A DNA stretch of 64,000 nt, taken from positions 121,162 to 185,161 of the forward strand of contig NZ_JOBH01000015.1 of NCBI RefSeq assembly GCF_000717745.1, given 5' to 3'. The position numbers and the translations under genes are program-made. Positions 35,901 to 43,570 of the stretch are shown here, in pieces; position 1 is the stretch's first letter; each line of letters starts with the position of its first letter. Source of the DNA: Streptomyces violens (GTDB lineage Bacteria; Actinomycetota; Actinomycetes; Streptomycetales; Streptomycetaceae). The notes under the pieces are model-generated. The model did no database searches, was not told where the DNA came from, and saw only the letters and a list, made by a program, of their open reading frames with translations.

Positions 35901-35980
35901 GTTCCGCTGAACAGAACGCGGCCACCCGGGCCGCTGAGCGGACGCCGGGCCGGGCCGGTCCCCGGACCGCTGAGCGGAAC
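35901..35980. promoter_or_regulatory. three copies of an IclR-type dyad between divergent oxygenase and CoA ligase genes
   Basis: Copies are GTTCCGCTGAACAGAAC (35901-35917), GGGCCGCTGAGCGGACG (35928-35944) and GGACCGCTGAGCGGAAC (35964-35980). Together they define a 17-base palindrome GTTCCGCTgAGCGGAAC. The region separates the Rieske start (35824, leftward) from the CoA ligase start (36083, rightward). Related sites occur at 40455 and 45984. The likely binder is one of the two IclR proteins (inference). Confidence 0.7.
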
Positions 35981-36082
35981 AGCCGCCTGGACCGGCCCCC
36001 GGACGGGAGCGAGCATGCGCGCGTGACGACCGACGACGGGGCCGGGCCGGTGCGTGCGGCGTGCGGCCTCCGGGAGGCTGCG

Positions 36083-37588
36083 ATGGACCGCTTGACCGTG
36101 CCAGGACTGCTGGAGACCGCTGCTGGGAGATTCGGTGACCGGGTCTTCCTGCGCGTGGGCGGTACGGTGCGCACGTACGCGGAGACCCGGGAGGCCGCGG
36201 CGGCGATGGCCGGCTCCCTGGCCGCGCACGGTTGCCGGCGCGGGGACCGGGTGGCGGCCCTGCTGTCCAACCGGATCGAGCTGGTGGACCTGGTGCTCGG
36301 GTGTGCGTGGCTGGGGGCGGTCGTCGTGCCGCTGAACACGGCACTGCGCGGCCGGTCGCTGCGGCACGTCCTCGATGAGGCCGCCCCGCCCTTCCTGTAC
36401 GCCGAGCCGGAGCTCGCGACGCGTGCCGTCGCGGAGGGGTACCGGGGGCGCGTGTGGGTGGCCGGCAGTGGTGACGTCCCCGCGCCCGACCATGGTGAGG
36501 CCATCGCCCCGGCACCGGTGCGCCCGGAGAACACCGCGGCCGTGCTCTTCACCTCGGGCACCACCGGCACGGCCCGCGGCGTGCGCTGCCCGCAGGCGCA
36601 GTTCGTGTGGTGGGGCCGCAACGTGTCCGACGCGCTGGGCCTGACCGCCGACGACTCGCTCTACACCTGCCTGCCGCTGTTCCACACCAACGCGCTGAAC
36701 ACCCTCGCACAGGCCATGACGGTCGGCGCGAGCTGCACGGTCGACGGGCGCTTCTCGGCCTCGCGGTACTGGTCCCGGGCGGCCGACTGCGGGGCCACCG
36801 TGGTCCATCTGCTCGGCGCGATGGTGCCCATGCTGCTCGCCCAGCCGCCCGGCCCGCAGGACCGCGCGCACCAGGTGCGGCGCGGCCTCTCCCCGGCAAC
36901 ACCGGCGCCGTTGTGCGAGCCGTTCCGCGAGCGGTTCGGTGTGGCGCTCGTCGACGGCTTCGGCTCGACCGAGACCAACCTCGTCATCGGCTCCACGCCC
37001 GGCGAGTACCGCCCAGGCATGATCGGCACCGTGCGTCCCGGGTTCCGCGCCGAGGTGGTCGACGAGACGTTGACCCCCGTTCCGGACGGCGTCCCGGGCG
37101 AACTCCTCGTGGCGACAGACCAGTTGTACGCCTTCTCCACCGGTTATACGGGAGATCCGCCACTGGCCCCGCGCTCCTGGCGGCGGACCGGTGACCGCGT
37201 CGTCCGCGACCCGGACGGCTGGTTCCGTTTCGTCGACCGCATCAAGGACGTGATCCGACGACGCGGGGAGAACGTCGCCTCCGGCGAGGTGGAGTCGGTG
37301 GTGTGCGGCCACCCGGCGGTGGCCGCGGCCGCCGCGTTCCCCGTCGCCTCCGACCTCGCCGAGGACGAGGTGATGGTGGCTGTCGTGGCTCGCTCCGGCA
37401 GCGTCGTCGAGCCTGCCGAGCTGGCCCGCCACTGCGCAGGCGAGCTGCCCGCGTTCGCCGTGCCCCGCTACATCGAGGCGATGCCGGCGCTGCCGCTCAC
37501 CGAGACCGGCAAGGTCCGCAAGGCGGCACTGCGCGAGCGCGGGGTCACGGCCGCCACGTGGGACCGGGAGGCCGCCGGCAGCCCGTGA
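36083..37588 (+). CDS. acyl-CoA synthetase (AMP-dependent)
   Basis: 501 residues of the ANL superfamily. Motifs: LFTSGTTGTARGVRCPQ (P-loop with Ala-Arg instead of Pro-Lys), YTCLPLFHTNAL, VDGFGSTETN, GWFRFVDRIKDVIRRRGENV and PLTETGKVRKAAL, which carries the catalytic lysine. It activates a carboxylic acid, probably an aromatic or ring-cleavage product of the cluster, as its CoA thioester via an acyl-AMP. The ATG at 36083 with GGGAGG 7 bases upstream is favoured over a GTG at 36023. It is the only rightward gene of the cluster's core and shares its control region with the Rieske operon. Confidence 0.88.
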   Translation: MDRLTVPGLLETAAGRFGDRVFLRVGGTVRTYAETREAAAAMAGSLAAHGCRRGDRVAALLSNRIELVDLVLGCAWLGAVVVPLNTALRGRSLRHVLDEAAPPFLYAEPELATRAVAEGYRGRVWVAGSGDVPAPDHGEAIAPAPVRPENTAAVLFTSGTTGTARGVRCPQAQFVWWGRNVSDALGLTADDSLYTCLPLFHTNALNTLAQAMTVGASCTVDGRFSASRYWSRAADCGATVVHLLGAMVPMLLAQPPGPQDRAHQVRRGLSPATPAPLCEPFRERFGVALVDGFGSTETNLVIGSTPGEYRPGMIGTVRPGFRAEVVDETLTPVPDGVPGELLVATDQLYAFSTGYTGDPPLAPRSWRRTGDRVVRDPDGWFRFVDRIKDVIRRRGENVASGEVESVVCGHPAVAAAAAFPVASDLAEDEVMVAVVARSGSVVEPAELARHCAGELPAFAVPRYIEAMPALPLTETGKVRKAALRERGVTAATWDREAAGSP

Positions 37589-37627
37589 CGCTCCACTCCC
37601 CCGCGGGCGCATCCCACGGAGCCACGC

Positions 37628-37662
37628 GAAGGGCCGGAAGCATACGCCGCTCCCGGCCCTTC
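37628..37662. terminator. bidirectional terminator between convergent genes
   Basis: A 10-base perfect stem, GAAGGGCCGG / CCGGCCCTTC, with an inner AGC/GCT pairing, sits between the CoA ligase stop (37588) and the quinone-oxidoreductase-like stop (37675). It can serve both convergent transcripts. Confidence 0.75.
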
Positions 37663-37674
37663 TCCGCGGACACA

Positions 37675-38622
37675 TCACTTCGGCAGGACGACCGCCCGCC
37701 CGCGGACGCGGCCCTCTTGAAGGGCGGCGAGCACCTTCGCCGTGTCCTCCAGCGCGAACGTCTCGACGGGAACGTTGAGTGTGCCGTCGGCGAGCCGGCG
37801 GACCAGATCACCGCACACCTCGCGCGCCCGCTGTTCCTGCCGGATCATGTTGACCGGCAGGAGGGCCACGTCGTCCAGGAGCCAGGAGGGCAGGTCGATC
37901 TCGACCGTGGTCCCCGTGACGTACCCGATGACGGCGGCGCGTCCCCCCTGGCGCACCCAGCGGCTGCGGCCGATGAGACCGGCACCGCCGAGGGTGTCCA
38001 CGAGCAGGTCGGCCGAGCGCTGCTCCGCGAGGTGCTCCGCCTCGTCCAGCAACAGTGCCTCGACCCCCTCGGGCACATCGGCGAGCTGCTCCTTCCGGCC
38101 GACGACGCCGACGACTTCAGCGCCGGCGGCGCGGGCCTGCTGGACGACCATGGAGCCCACCGCTCCGGCCGCGCCCACGACCACGACCCGCTCCCCCTCG
38201 CGCAGCCGGGCCACGTCGTGCAGGACGACGTACGCCGTGGTGGCGGGCACGAAGAAGCTCGCCGCTGTCTCGGGCGGCAGCGCGGTCTCCAGCGGCATGC
38301 ACGCCTTGGGCGACACACTGATCCGCTCCGTCCAGGTGCCGTCCCGCAGCAGGCCGAGGCCGCCGCCGCGCAGTACCACCTGGGTGCCGGGCGCCAGGCC
38401 GCTGTCCGGGTCCGCCGCCAGGACGACGCCCGCGCCTTCCACCCCGCCGATGTACGGAGGCTCCGGCTTGAGGCGGAAGTCCCCGCCGGCGACGGAAGCG
38501 TCGAGGTGTGCGACAGCGCCCGCCTGTACCTCGACCAGTACCCGGCCCTCTTCGCGGACCGGCTCGGGCACCTCGTCCACGACGGGCGCGGCGCCCCAGG
38601 CGTGGATCCGGGCGGCCCGCAT
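37675..38622 (-). CDS. zinc-independent MDR quinone oxidoreductase-like dehydrogenase
   Basis: 315 residues. The GroES-like domain (about 25-110) is followed by a Rossmann domain with VVVVGAAGAVGSMVVQQARAAGAEVVGV at about 155-182. The structural and catalytic zinc cysteines of alcohol dehydrogenases are missing, which places it with quinone/enoyl reductases (QOR-like MDR). It probably reduces a double bond or quinone intermediate with NADPH. It overlaps the upstream hydrolase stop by one base (TGATG), so it is last in a hydrolase-hydrolase-reductase unit. Confidence 0.82.
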   Translation of the reverse strand: MRAARIHAWGAAPVVDEVPEPVREEGRVLVEVQAGAVAHLDASVAGGDFRLKPEPPYIGGVEGAGVVLAADPDSGLAPGTQVVLRGGGLGLLRDGTWTERISVSPKACMPLETALPPETAASFFVPATTAYVVLHDVARLREGERVVVVGAAGAVGSMVVQQARAAGAEVVGVVGRKEQLADVPEGVEALLLDEAEHLAEQRSADLLVDTLGGAGLIGRSRWVRQGGRAAVIGYVTGTTVEIDLPSWLLDDVALLPVNMIRQEQRAREVCGDLVRRLADGTLNVPVETFALEDTAKVLAALQEGRVRGRAVVLPK

Positions 38623-39476
38623 CAGGCGGCCGCCTTGGCGATGAAGGCGAGGCTGATCGGGTTGTACTGCCCGGCCTGCTCGTGCTGCGGCCAGTGGCCG
38701 CAGTCGTCGAAGAGCACCAGTTCGGAGCCGGGGATGTTCTCGTGCATGCGGTTGGCCTCGGGGACCTCACCGAACGGGTTCTTGCGGCCCCACACGATGA
38801 GAGTGGGCCGAGTGATGCGGGCCAGGTCCTCGGGGCGGAGGATGTTGCGCTGCCGCCGCTCCATGTCCTGCAGCGACAGGAGGTTGTCGACGTTCGCGAC
38901 GAATTCCGGCGTGTGGTAGATCGCGTGCCGGATCTCGACCAGTTCCTCGGTGGCGTCGGCGTCGTCCGCCATGAGCAGGCGCAGCCGCTGGCGGGTGAGG
39001 TCGATGTCGTCGCTCTCCACGGCCTTCTTGGTGCTGGTGCGGATGCGGTCCATCACCTCCGGGTTGGCCACCGTGCCGCCGGCGCACAGGAGTTGGAGGC
39101 CGGCGATGCGCTCGGGGTGGTCGATGGCGGCGCGTGCGCCGACCCAGCCGCCGAGGGACTCGCCGACGATGTGTGCGCGCTGGACGCCTGCGGCGTCGAG
39201 GTAGTCCAGGAGGTGCCGGACGTAGTCGGCGATCTCGTACCGGCGGTCGGGCTTGCCGGTGTAGCCGTGCCCGAGCATGTCGATGGCGTGCAGGTCGTAC
39301 GCGGCGTGGGCGGCGATGTTGCGCGAGAAGGCTTCGAGGTGGCCGCTGGTGCCGTGCAGGAAGACGACGGCCTCCGCGGCCGGGTCGCCGGCGCGCAGGG
39401 CGCGGGTCGGCACGCCCTTGGCGTCCACGTACTCGATACGGAAGGGAAGCGGGCTCAGATCGGTCCAGAGGGTCAC
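38622..39476 (-). CDS. alpha/beta hydrolase, meta-cleavage-product type
   Basis: 284 residues. Motifs: VVFLHGTSGHLEAFSRNI (oxyanion), VGESLGGWVGARAAI (Ser nucleophile elbow GESLGG), TLIVWGRKNPFGEVPEA (acid region), and FDDCGHWPQHEQAGQYN (catalytic His). This matches carbon-carbon bond hydrolases such as BphD, MhpC or HsaD, which split meta-ring-fission products. The start is GTG with GGAG 8 bases upstream. It is one of two adjacent hydrolases of this class; they may take different substrates or act one after another. Confidence 0.85.
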   Translation of the reverse strand: MTLWTDLSPLPFRIEYVDAKGVPTRALRAGDPAAEAVVFLHGTSGHLEAFSRNIAAHAAYDLHAIDMLGHGYTGKPDRRYEIADYVRHLLDYLDAAGVQRAHIVGESLGGWVGARAAIDHPERIAGLQLLCAGGTVANPEVMDRIRTSTKKAVESDDIDLTRQRLRLLMADDADATEELVEIRHAIYHTPEFVANVDNLLSLQDMERRQRNILRPEDLARITRPTLIVWGRKNPFGEVPEANRMHENIPGSELVLFDDCGHWPQHEQAGQYNPISLAFIAKAAA

Positions 39477-39528
39477 GGAAGGTACTCCGATGCGTTCGTT
39501 GCGAGTGTGGGTGAGAAAGGAAGGGGCG

Positions 39529-40386
39529 TCAGGACTTTCCGAGGGAGTCGAGGAAGCCGGTGACCACCGAGTGGTACGCCTCGGGGCGCTCCTCCTGGAG
39601 GTGGTGCGAGACGTGGTCCATCACGTGCAGGTTTCCGTTCGGCACCATGCGGGCGAGCATGAGCGGGTAGTCCGGGGTGAGGAAGGCGTCGTACATGCCC
39701 CAGATGAAGAGGGTCGGCGCCTGGATCCGGCCGAGCTCTTCGGTGAGGTCCTGCCAGTCGCCGCGCGGTGAGTCGGACATGGCGGCGAGGGAGCGCTCGC
39801 CTTCGTCCAGGCTCTGCTCGTAGCGCATGTCGAGGGTTTCCTCGGGCAGTTTGGCGCCGTCGTACCACTCCAGGCTGGTGATCAGCCGGCGCATCTTCTC
39901 GCGGGTGGGGCCCTCGCCGCCGTAGTAGACGTCGCGGGCGGTGCGGCCGCGGTGGCCGTTCTCGGGGAGCGGGGCGAGCGGCCCGTAGAAGACCGGCATG
40001 CTGCCGGTGACGACGAGGGAGCGGACCCGGTCGGAGTACTTGGCGGCAAGGTTGAGGGCGATGGTGCCGCCCCAGGAGTTGCAGAGGAAGTCGGCGCGCT
40101 CGACGCCCAGGGTGTCGAGCAGGGCGACGGTCTTGGCGGCGTGGTGATCCCACATGGGCCCGGTGATGCGGGACTTCTCGGACTTGCCGTACTGGTGGAT
40201 GTCGACCAGCAGGCAGCGCCGGTCGGCGGCGAAGAGCGGGGCGACGGGGCCGAAGTCGCTCCACGCCGTGCAGCCGGGACCGCCTCCGTGCAGGAAGACG
40301 GTGTTGGAGCCCGCGCCCAGGTCGTGGTAGTGATAGCGCACTCCGCCGCCGTCTGCGTAGCGGCTTTCGGGGGGTGACGGGATCAT
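39529..40386 (-). CDS. alpha/beta hydrolase, MhpC/BphD-like
   Basis: 285 residues. The VFLHGGGPGCTAWSDFGPV signature is diagnostic of C-C hydrolases of meta-cleavage pathways. The nucleophile elbow is CNSWGGTIALNLAAKY (Ser in NSWGG), the acid is in IWGMYDAFLTPDYP, and the His in MDHVSHHLQEERPEAY. It should hydrolyse the ring-fission product of the LigB-type dioxygenase to a hydroxydienoate and an acid. The ATG at 40386 follows GGAAGGA. It begins a three-gene leftward unit, and an IclR-type site lies 68 bases before it. Confidence 0.9.
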   Translation of the reverse strand: MIPSPPESRYADGGGVRYHYHDLGAGSNTVFLHGGGPGCTAWSDFGPVAPLFAADRRCLLVDIHQYGKSEKSRITGPMWDHHAAKTVALLDTLGVERADFLCNSWGGTIALNLAAKYSDRVRSLVVTGSMPVFYGPLAPLPENGHRGRTARDVYYGGEGPTREKMRRLITSLEWYDGAKLPEETLDMRYEQSLDEGERSLAAMSDSPRGDWQDLTEELGRIQAPTLFIWGMYDAFLTPDYPLMLARMVPNGNLHVMDHVSHHLQEERPEAYHSVVTGFLDSLGKS

Positions 40387-40454
40387 CGCGTTCCTTCCGT
40401 GATCGCTGTGCGGTGCCGAGTCCACCAGCGCGGCCCGGTGCGCCCAAGGGAATG

Positions 40455-40471
40455 GTTCCGCTGAGTGAACC
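40455..40471. promoter_or_regulatory. IclR-type site upstream of the MhpC-like hydrolase
   Basis: GTTCCGCTGAGTGAACC shares the exact 10-base half GTTCCGCTGA with the site at 35901. The outer GGTTC/GAACC are inverted. It stands in the promoter region of the hydrolase unit. Confidence 0.55.
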
Positions 40472-40487
40472 GCGGCCGTGCGACGGT

Positions 40488-40531
40488 GTTCAGTGGGCGA
40501 GGTGGCCGCGTTCAGTGGGCGAGGTAGCCGC
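40488..40531. repeat. 22-base tandem duplication across the SDR stop codon
   Basis: A 22-base unit beginning GTTCAGTGGGCGAGGT occurs at 40488-40509 and again at 40510-40531 with one mismatch. The right copy encodes the last residues and stop (GGYLAH-stop) of the SDR; the left copy is a non-coding duplicate just downstream of the stop. Confidence 0.85.
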
Positions 40532-41264
40532 CGTCGACCGGCAGTGCGGTGCCGGTGAGGAAGCCGCTGTGGTCGCCGGCGAGCAGCAGCAGGGCGGCGG
40601 CGAGGTCCTGCGGCTCGCCCCAGCGGCCGAGCGGGACTTCGCGGCCGATCATGTCGAGGGCGACGGGATCGTTGCGCGAGGCCTCGTTCATCTCGGTCAG
40701 TACGGGGCCGGGCAGGAGGCAGTTGGCCGTGACGCCGGTGCCGGCGAGTTCCAGGGCCAGCGACTTGGTGAACTGGACGACCGCTCCCTTGGACGCCGCG
40801 TACCCGGCACGCTCGCGCGCGCCCACGGCGCCGAGGACGGAGCCGATGGTGACGATGCGTCCGTGTCCCGCGGCCGTCATGTGGCGGCTCGCCTCGCGGG
40901 CGGCGTACCACGTGCCGTAGAAGTTGGTGTCCATGCAGGCCCGCAGCGTGTTGGTGGGCAGGTCGGTGGCGCTGCCGCGGGCGAGGGTCCCGGCGCTGGT
41001 CACCAGGATGTCGGGGCCGCCGAGTTCTTCGTGCACGCGCCCTATTGCCACGCGTACCTGGTCCTCGTCGGTGACATCGCAGGCCAGTCCGAGCGCGTCC
41101 GGACCGATGCCGGCGGCGGCCTCGCGGGCACGGCCCGGGTCGCGCGAAGTGAGCGCGACCCGGGCCCCTGCCCCGTGGAGCGCCCGCGCGGCGGCGAGCC
41201 CGATCCCGGAAGTACCACCGGTGACCAGGGCGGTCCGGCCGCGCAGTGCGAACAGCTCGGTCAT
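40512..41264 (-). CDS. short-chain dehydrogenase/reductase, cluster member
   Basis: 250 residues of classical SDR. It has TGGTSGIG at the cofactor site, DVTDEDQVR, catalytic Ser in IVTIGSVLGAVG, YxxxK in AGYAASKGAVVQF, and the C-terminal VDGGYLAH. It probably oxidises a cis-dihydrodiol or hydroxyacyl intermediate, or reduces a ketone of the pathway. The start overlaps the stop of the MHS permease by 4 bases (ATGA). Confidence 0.88.
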   Translation of the reverse strand: MTELFALRGRTALVTGGTSGIGLAAARALHGAGARVALTSRDPGRAREAAAGIGPDALGLACDVTDEDQVRVAIGRVHEELGGPDILVTSAGTLARGSATDLPTNTLRACMDTNFYGTWYAAREASRHMTAAGHGRIVTIGSVLGAVGARERAGYAASKGAVVQFTKSLALELAGTGVTANCLLPGPVLTEMNEASRNDPVALDMIGREVPLGRWGEPQDLAAALLLLAGDHSGFLTGTALPVDGGYLAH

Positions 41265-42559
41265 GTGGGCCTCGTCTCCCGAGCCACCACGACCGTGACG
41301 ACGGTGACCAGGGCGAGCCCGATCGTCAGGGCGGCCACGGGCCAGAAGCTGCCGTAGGAGTCGAGCAGGATGGCTGCGATCACCGGGGAGAGTCCGCCCG
41401 CGACCGCCGAGGCCAGCTCGTGTCCGATGGCCATGCCGGAGTAACGGGTCTCGGTGCTGAACAGCTCGGAGAAGTAGGACGGCTGGACGCCGGTCATGGC
41501 GGCGATGGTGATGTGGCCGCCGATCAGCGCCAGCCACACGGCGGGCGCGGAGGCCGTGTTCATGAGAAGGAAGAACGGAACGGTCCACAGCACCATCGCG
41601 ACGGCGCCACCGAGGTAGACAGGGCGGCGGCCGAGCCGGTCGGAGAGGTGCCCGAAGAACACCATCAGCCCCGAGTCGACGGCCATGGCGACGACCACGC
41701 CCCACAGCAGCACATCGGTGGAGACGCCGACATGACGGCCGTAGACCAGGGAGAAGGAGAGGAAGATGTAGCCGGCGCCGTTCTCCGCGAAGCGCAGGCC
41801 CACGGCGGTGAGGACGCCACGCGGGTTGGTGCGCAACACCTCGATGAGCGGTGCGCGCACCACGCCTTCCTCCTGGCTGGTCTCCTTGAAACTCTCCGTC
41901 TCGCCCACGTGGCGGCGGATGTAGAGGCCCACCACGAAGATGACCGCGCTGGCCAGGAAGGGCAGCCGCCATCCCCAGGTGGCGAAGGCATCGCCGGCGA
42001 ACCGCTCGGCGCCGATCAGCGCCAGGCAGGCCAGGATGTAGCCGATGCCAAGGCCGGAGGAGCTGAACGAGGAGTAGAAACCACGTCGGTGGGGCGGCGC
42101 GTTCTCGCTCAGTATCAGCGTTCCGCCACCCCACTCGCCGCCCGCTGCCACTCCTTGCAGGATGCGCAGCAGGACGAGGAGGACGGGCGAGGCGATGCCG
42201 GCCGTGTCGTAGGAGGGCAGCAGGCCCATGCAGAAGGTGGCCACGCCCATGAGCGACAGCGTCGCCATGAGTGCGGTGCGTCGGCCTCTGCGGTCGCCGA
42301 TGTGTCCGAAGAGGATGCCGCCGAGCGGCCGCGCGGCGAACCCGACCGCGTGCGTGGCCAGGGCGGCGATGGTGCCGAGGAGCGGGCTGCCGTGGGCGGG
42401 GAAGAAGACATCACCCAGCACCATCGCGGCGGCGGTCGTGTAGAGGAAGAAGTCGTACCACTCCAGCGTGTTGCCGGCGAGCGACGCGGCCACGATGCGG
42501 CGCAGGGACGTCCGGGGTGCGGGCGGAGTGGGGGTTTGTGCGGCGACCTGTTGGGTCAC
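41261..42559 (-). CDS. MFS transporter, metabolite:H+ symporter (MHS) family
   Basis: 432 residues with 12 predicted membrane helices. LAGNTLEWYDFFLYTTAAAMV is the hallmark of the MHS family (compare ShiA, KgtP, ProP). The MFS loop motif GHIGDRRGRRTAL is after helix 2 and LSDRLGRRPVYLG in the second half. The family imports organic acids and aromatic acids with protons. It should bring in the cluster's growth substrate. The GTG start follows GGAGG closely. It is translationally coupled to the SDR. Confidence 0.9.
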   Translation of the reverse strand: MTQQVAAQTPTPPAPRTSLRRIVAASLAGNTLEWYDFFLYTTAAAMVLGDVFFPAHGSPLLGTIAALATHAVGFAARPLGGILFGHIGDRRGRRTALMATLSLMGVATFCMGLLPSYDTAGIASPVLLVLLRILQGVAAGGEWGGGTLILSENAPPHRRGFYSSFSSSGLGIGYILACLALIGAERFAGDAFATWGWRLPFLASAVIFVVGLYIRRHVGETESFKETSQEEGVVRAPLIEVLRTNPRGVLTAVGLRFAENGAGYIFLSFSLVYGRHVGVSTDVLLWGVVVAMAVDSGLMVFFGHLSDRLGRRPVYLGGAVAMVLWTVPFFLLMNTASAPAVWLALIGGHITIAAMTGVQPSYFSELFSTETRYSGMAIGHELASAVAGGLSPVIAAILLDSYGSFWPVAALTIGLALVTVVTVVVARETRPT

Positions 42560-42670
42560 GGTCCCTCCTTGAGGGGGAGAAAGGCCGGCGCACGGCGACC
42601 GTACGCCTGAGAGGGGAGACGGTGGAGGTCCGGGCGGCTTCGCACCTCACCGGTTTGCGGGACGGTGCTG

Positions 42671-43444
42671 TCAGCGGCCCGTGAAGACCGGCGTGCGCTT
42701 GTCCAGGAAGGCCTGCAGGCCCTCGGCGGCGTCGGCGGTGCGGGTCAGTTCGCGGACTCCCTTCTCCTCTTGGCGCAGCGCCTCCTCGATGGGCAGGGCG
42801 CACCCGTCGTCGATGACCCGTTTGAGCAGGCCGATGGCGGCAGTGGGCTGCGCGGCGAGGCGCCGGGCCCGCTCGTCGACGACCGCGGGGAAGTCCGTCG
42901 CGTCGGCGACCACGTCGACCAAACCCAGCTCCAATGCGCGTGCGGCGTCGAGGCGCGCGCCCTCGATCATGAGCCGCTTCGCCAGATGCGGCCCGACCAG
43001 GCGGGGCAGCCGCTGACTGCCGCCGGCCCCGGGGAACAGGCCCAGCGCGATCTCGGGGAAGCCGAAGGAGGCATCGGCGGAGAGGATGCGCAGGTCACAC
43101 GCGAGCGAGAGCTCCGCTCCCCCGCCGAGCGCATGCCCGTTCATGGCCGCGATCACGGGCTTCGGGGCGCGTTCGAGAAGGCGCTGGACGTCGATCCAGC
43201 GGCGCATCTTCGCCTGGTTGCCGTCCGACAGGTCGCGCATCACGGCGATGTCGGCACCGGCGACGAAGAAGCGGCCGGTGCCGGTGATCACCAGGCAGCG
43301 TACGGATGGGTCGTCCACCAACGGCGGCAGGACGCCGAGGAACTCCTCGATCATGGCCGGGTCGACGGCGTTGGCCTTGGGGCGGTCGATCCGGATCGTG
43401 GCGACGGCTCCGTCGCGGGTGACGTCGAGCACGGAAGCGGTCAT
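42671..43444 (-). CDS. enoyl-CoA hydratase/isomerase family protein
   Basis: 257 residues of crotonase fold. The oxyanion holes are FFVAGADIAVMRD and NGHALGGGAELSLACDLRI, and the catalytic Glu region is ASFGFPEIALGLFPGAGGSQRLPRLVG. It hydrates or isomerises an enoyl-CoA, in keeping with the CoA ligase and CoA transferase in the cluster. It lies 111 bases upstream of the MHS permease on the same strand and 126 bases after the CoA transferase. Confidence 0.88.
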   Translation of the reverse strand: MTASVLDVTRDGAVATIRIDRPKANAVDPAMIEEFLGVLPPLVDDPSVRCLVITGTGRFFVAGADIAVMRDLSDGNQAKMRRWIDVQRLLERAPKPVIAAMNGHALGGGAELSLACDLRILSADASFGFPEIALGLFPGAGGSQRLPRLVGPHLAKRLMIEGARLDAARALELGLVDVVADATDFPAVVDERARRLAAQPTAAIGLLKRVIDDGCALPIEEALRQEEKGVRELTRTADAAEGLQAFLDKRTPVFTGR

Positions 43445-43491
43445 ACCGGTTCCTTCTCCGTTCGTCCTTAGCGCTCGGGGGGCGCTTCGGA

Positions 43492-43514
43492 GGGTGGGTG
43501 TGGGTGGGTGCGGG
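43492..43514 (+). other. G-quadruplex-capable G3 repeat
   Basis: Five GGG runs with loops of 1, 3, 1 and 3 bases (T, TGT, T, TGC) lie on the plus strand in the gap between the enoyl-CoA hydratase and CoA transferase genes. About 40 bases further a (GGGCTGC) heptamer repeats three times. Both genes are read leftward, so the G-run is in the template strand. Confidence 0.6.
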
Positions 43515-43570
43515 TGCGTCTGCGTGGTCGTGCCTTCGGGTTGGGGGCTGCGGGCTGCGGGCTGCGAGTG

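Noticed and set aside
41246..42610. 454-codon plus-strand frame opposite the MHS permease
   Set aside because: The permease on the other strand has membrane helices and family motifs. The plus-strand frame has only Gly/Glu/His-rich shadow sequence.
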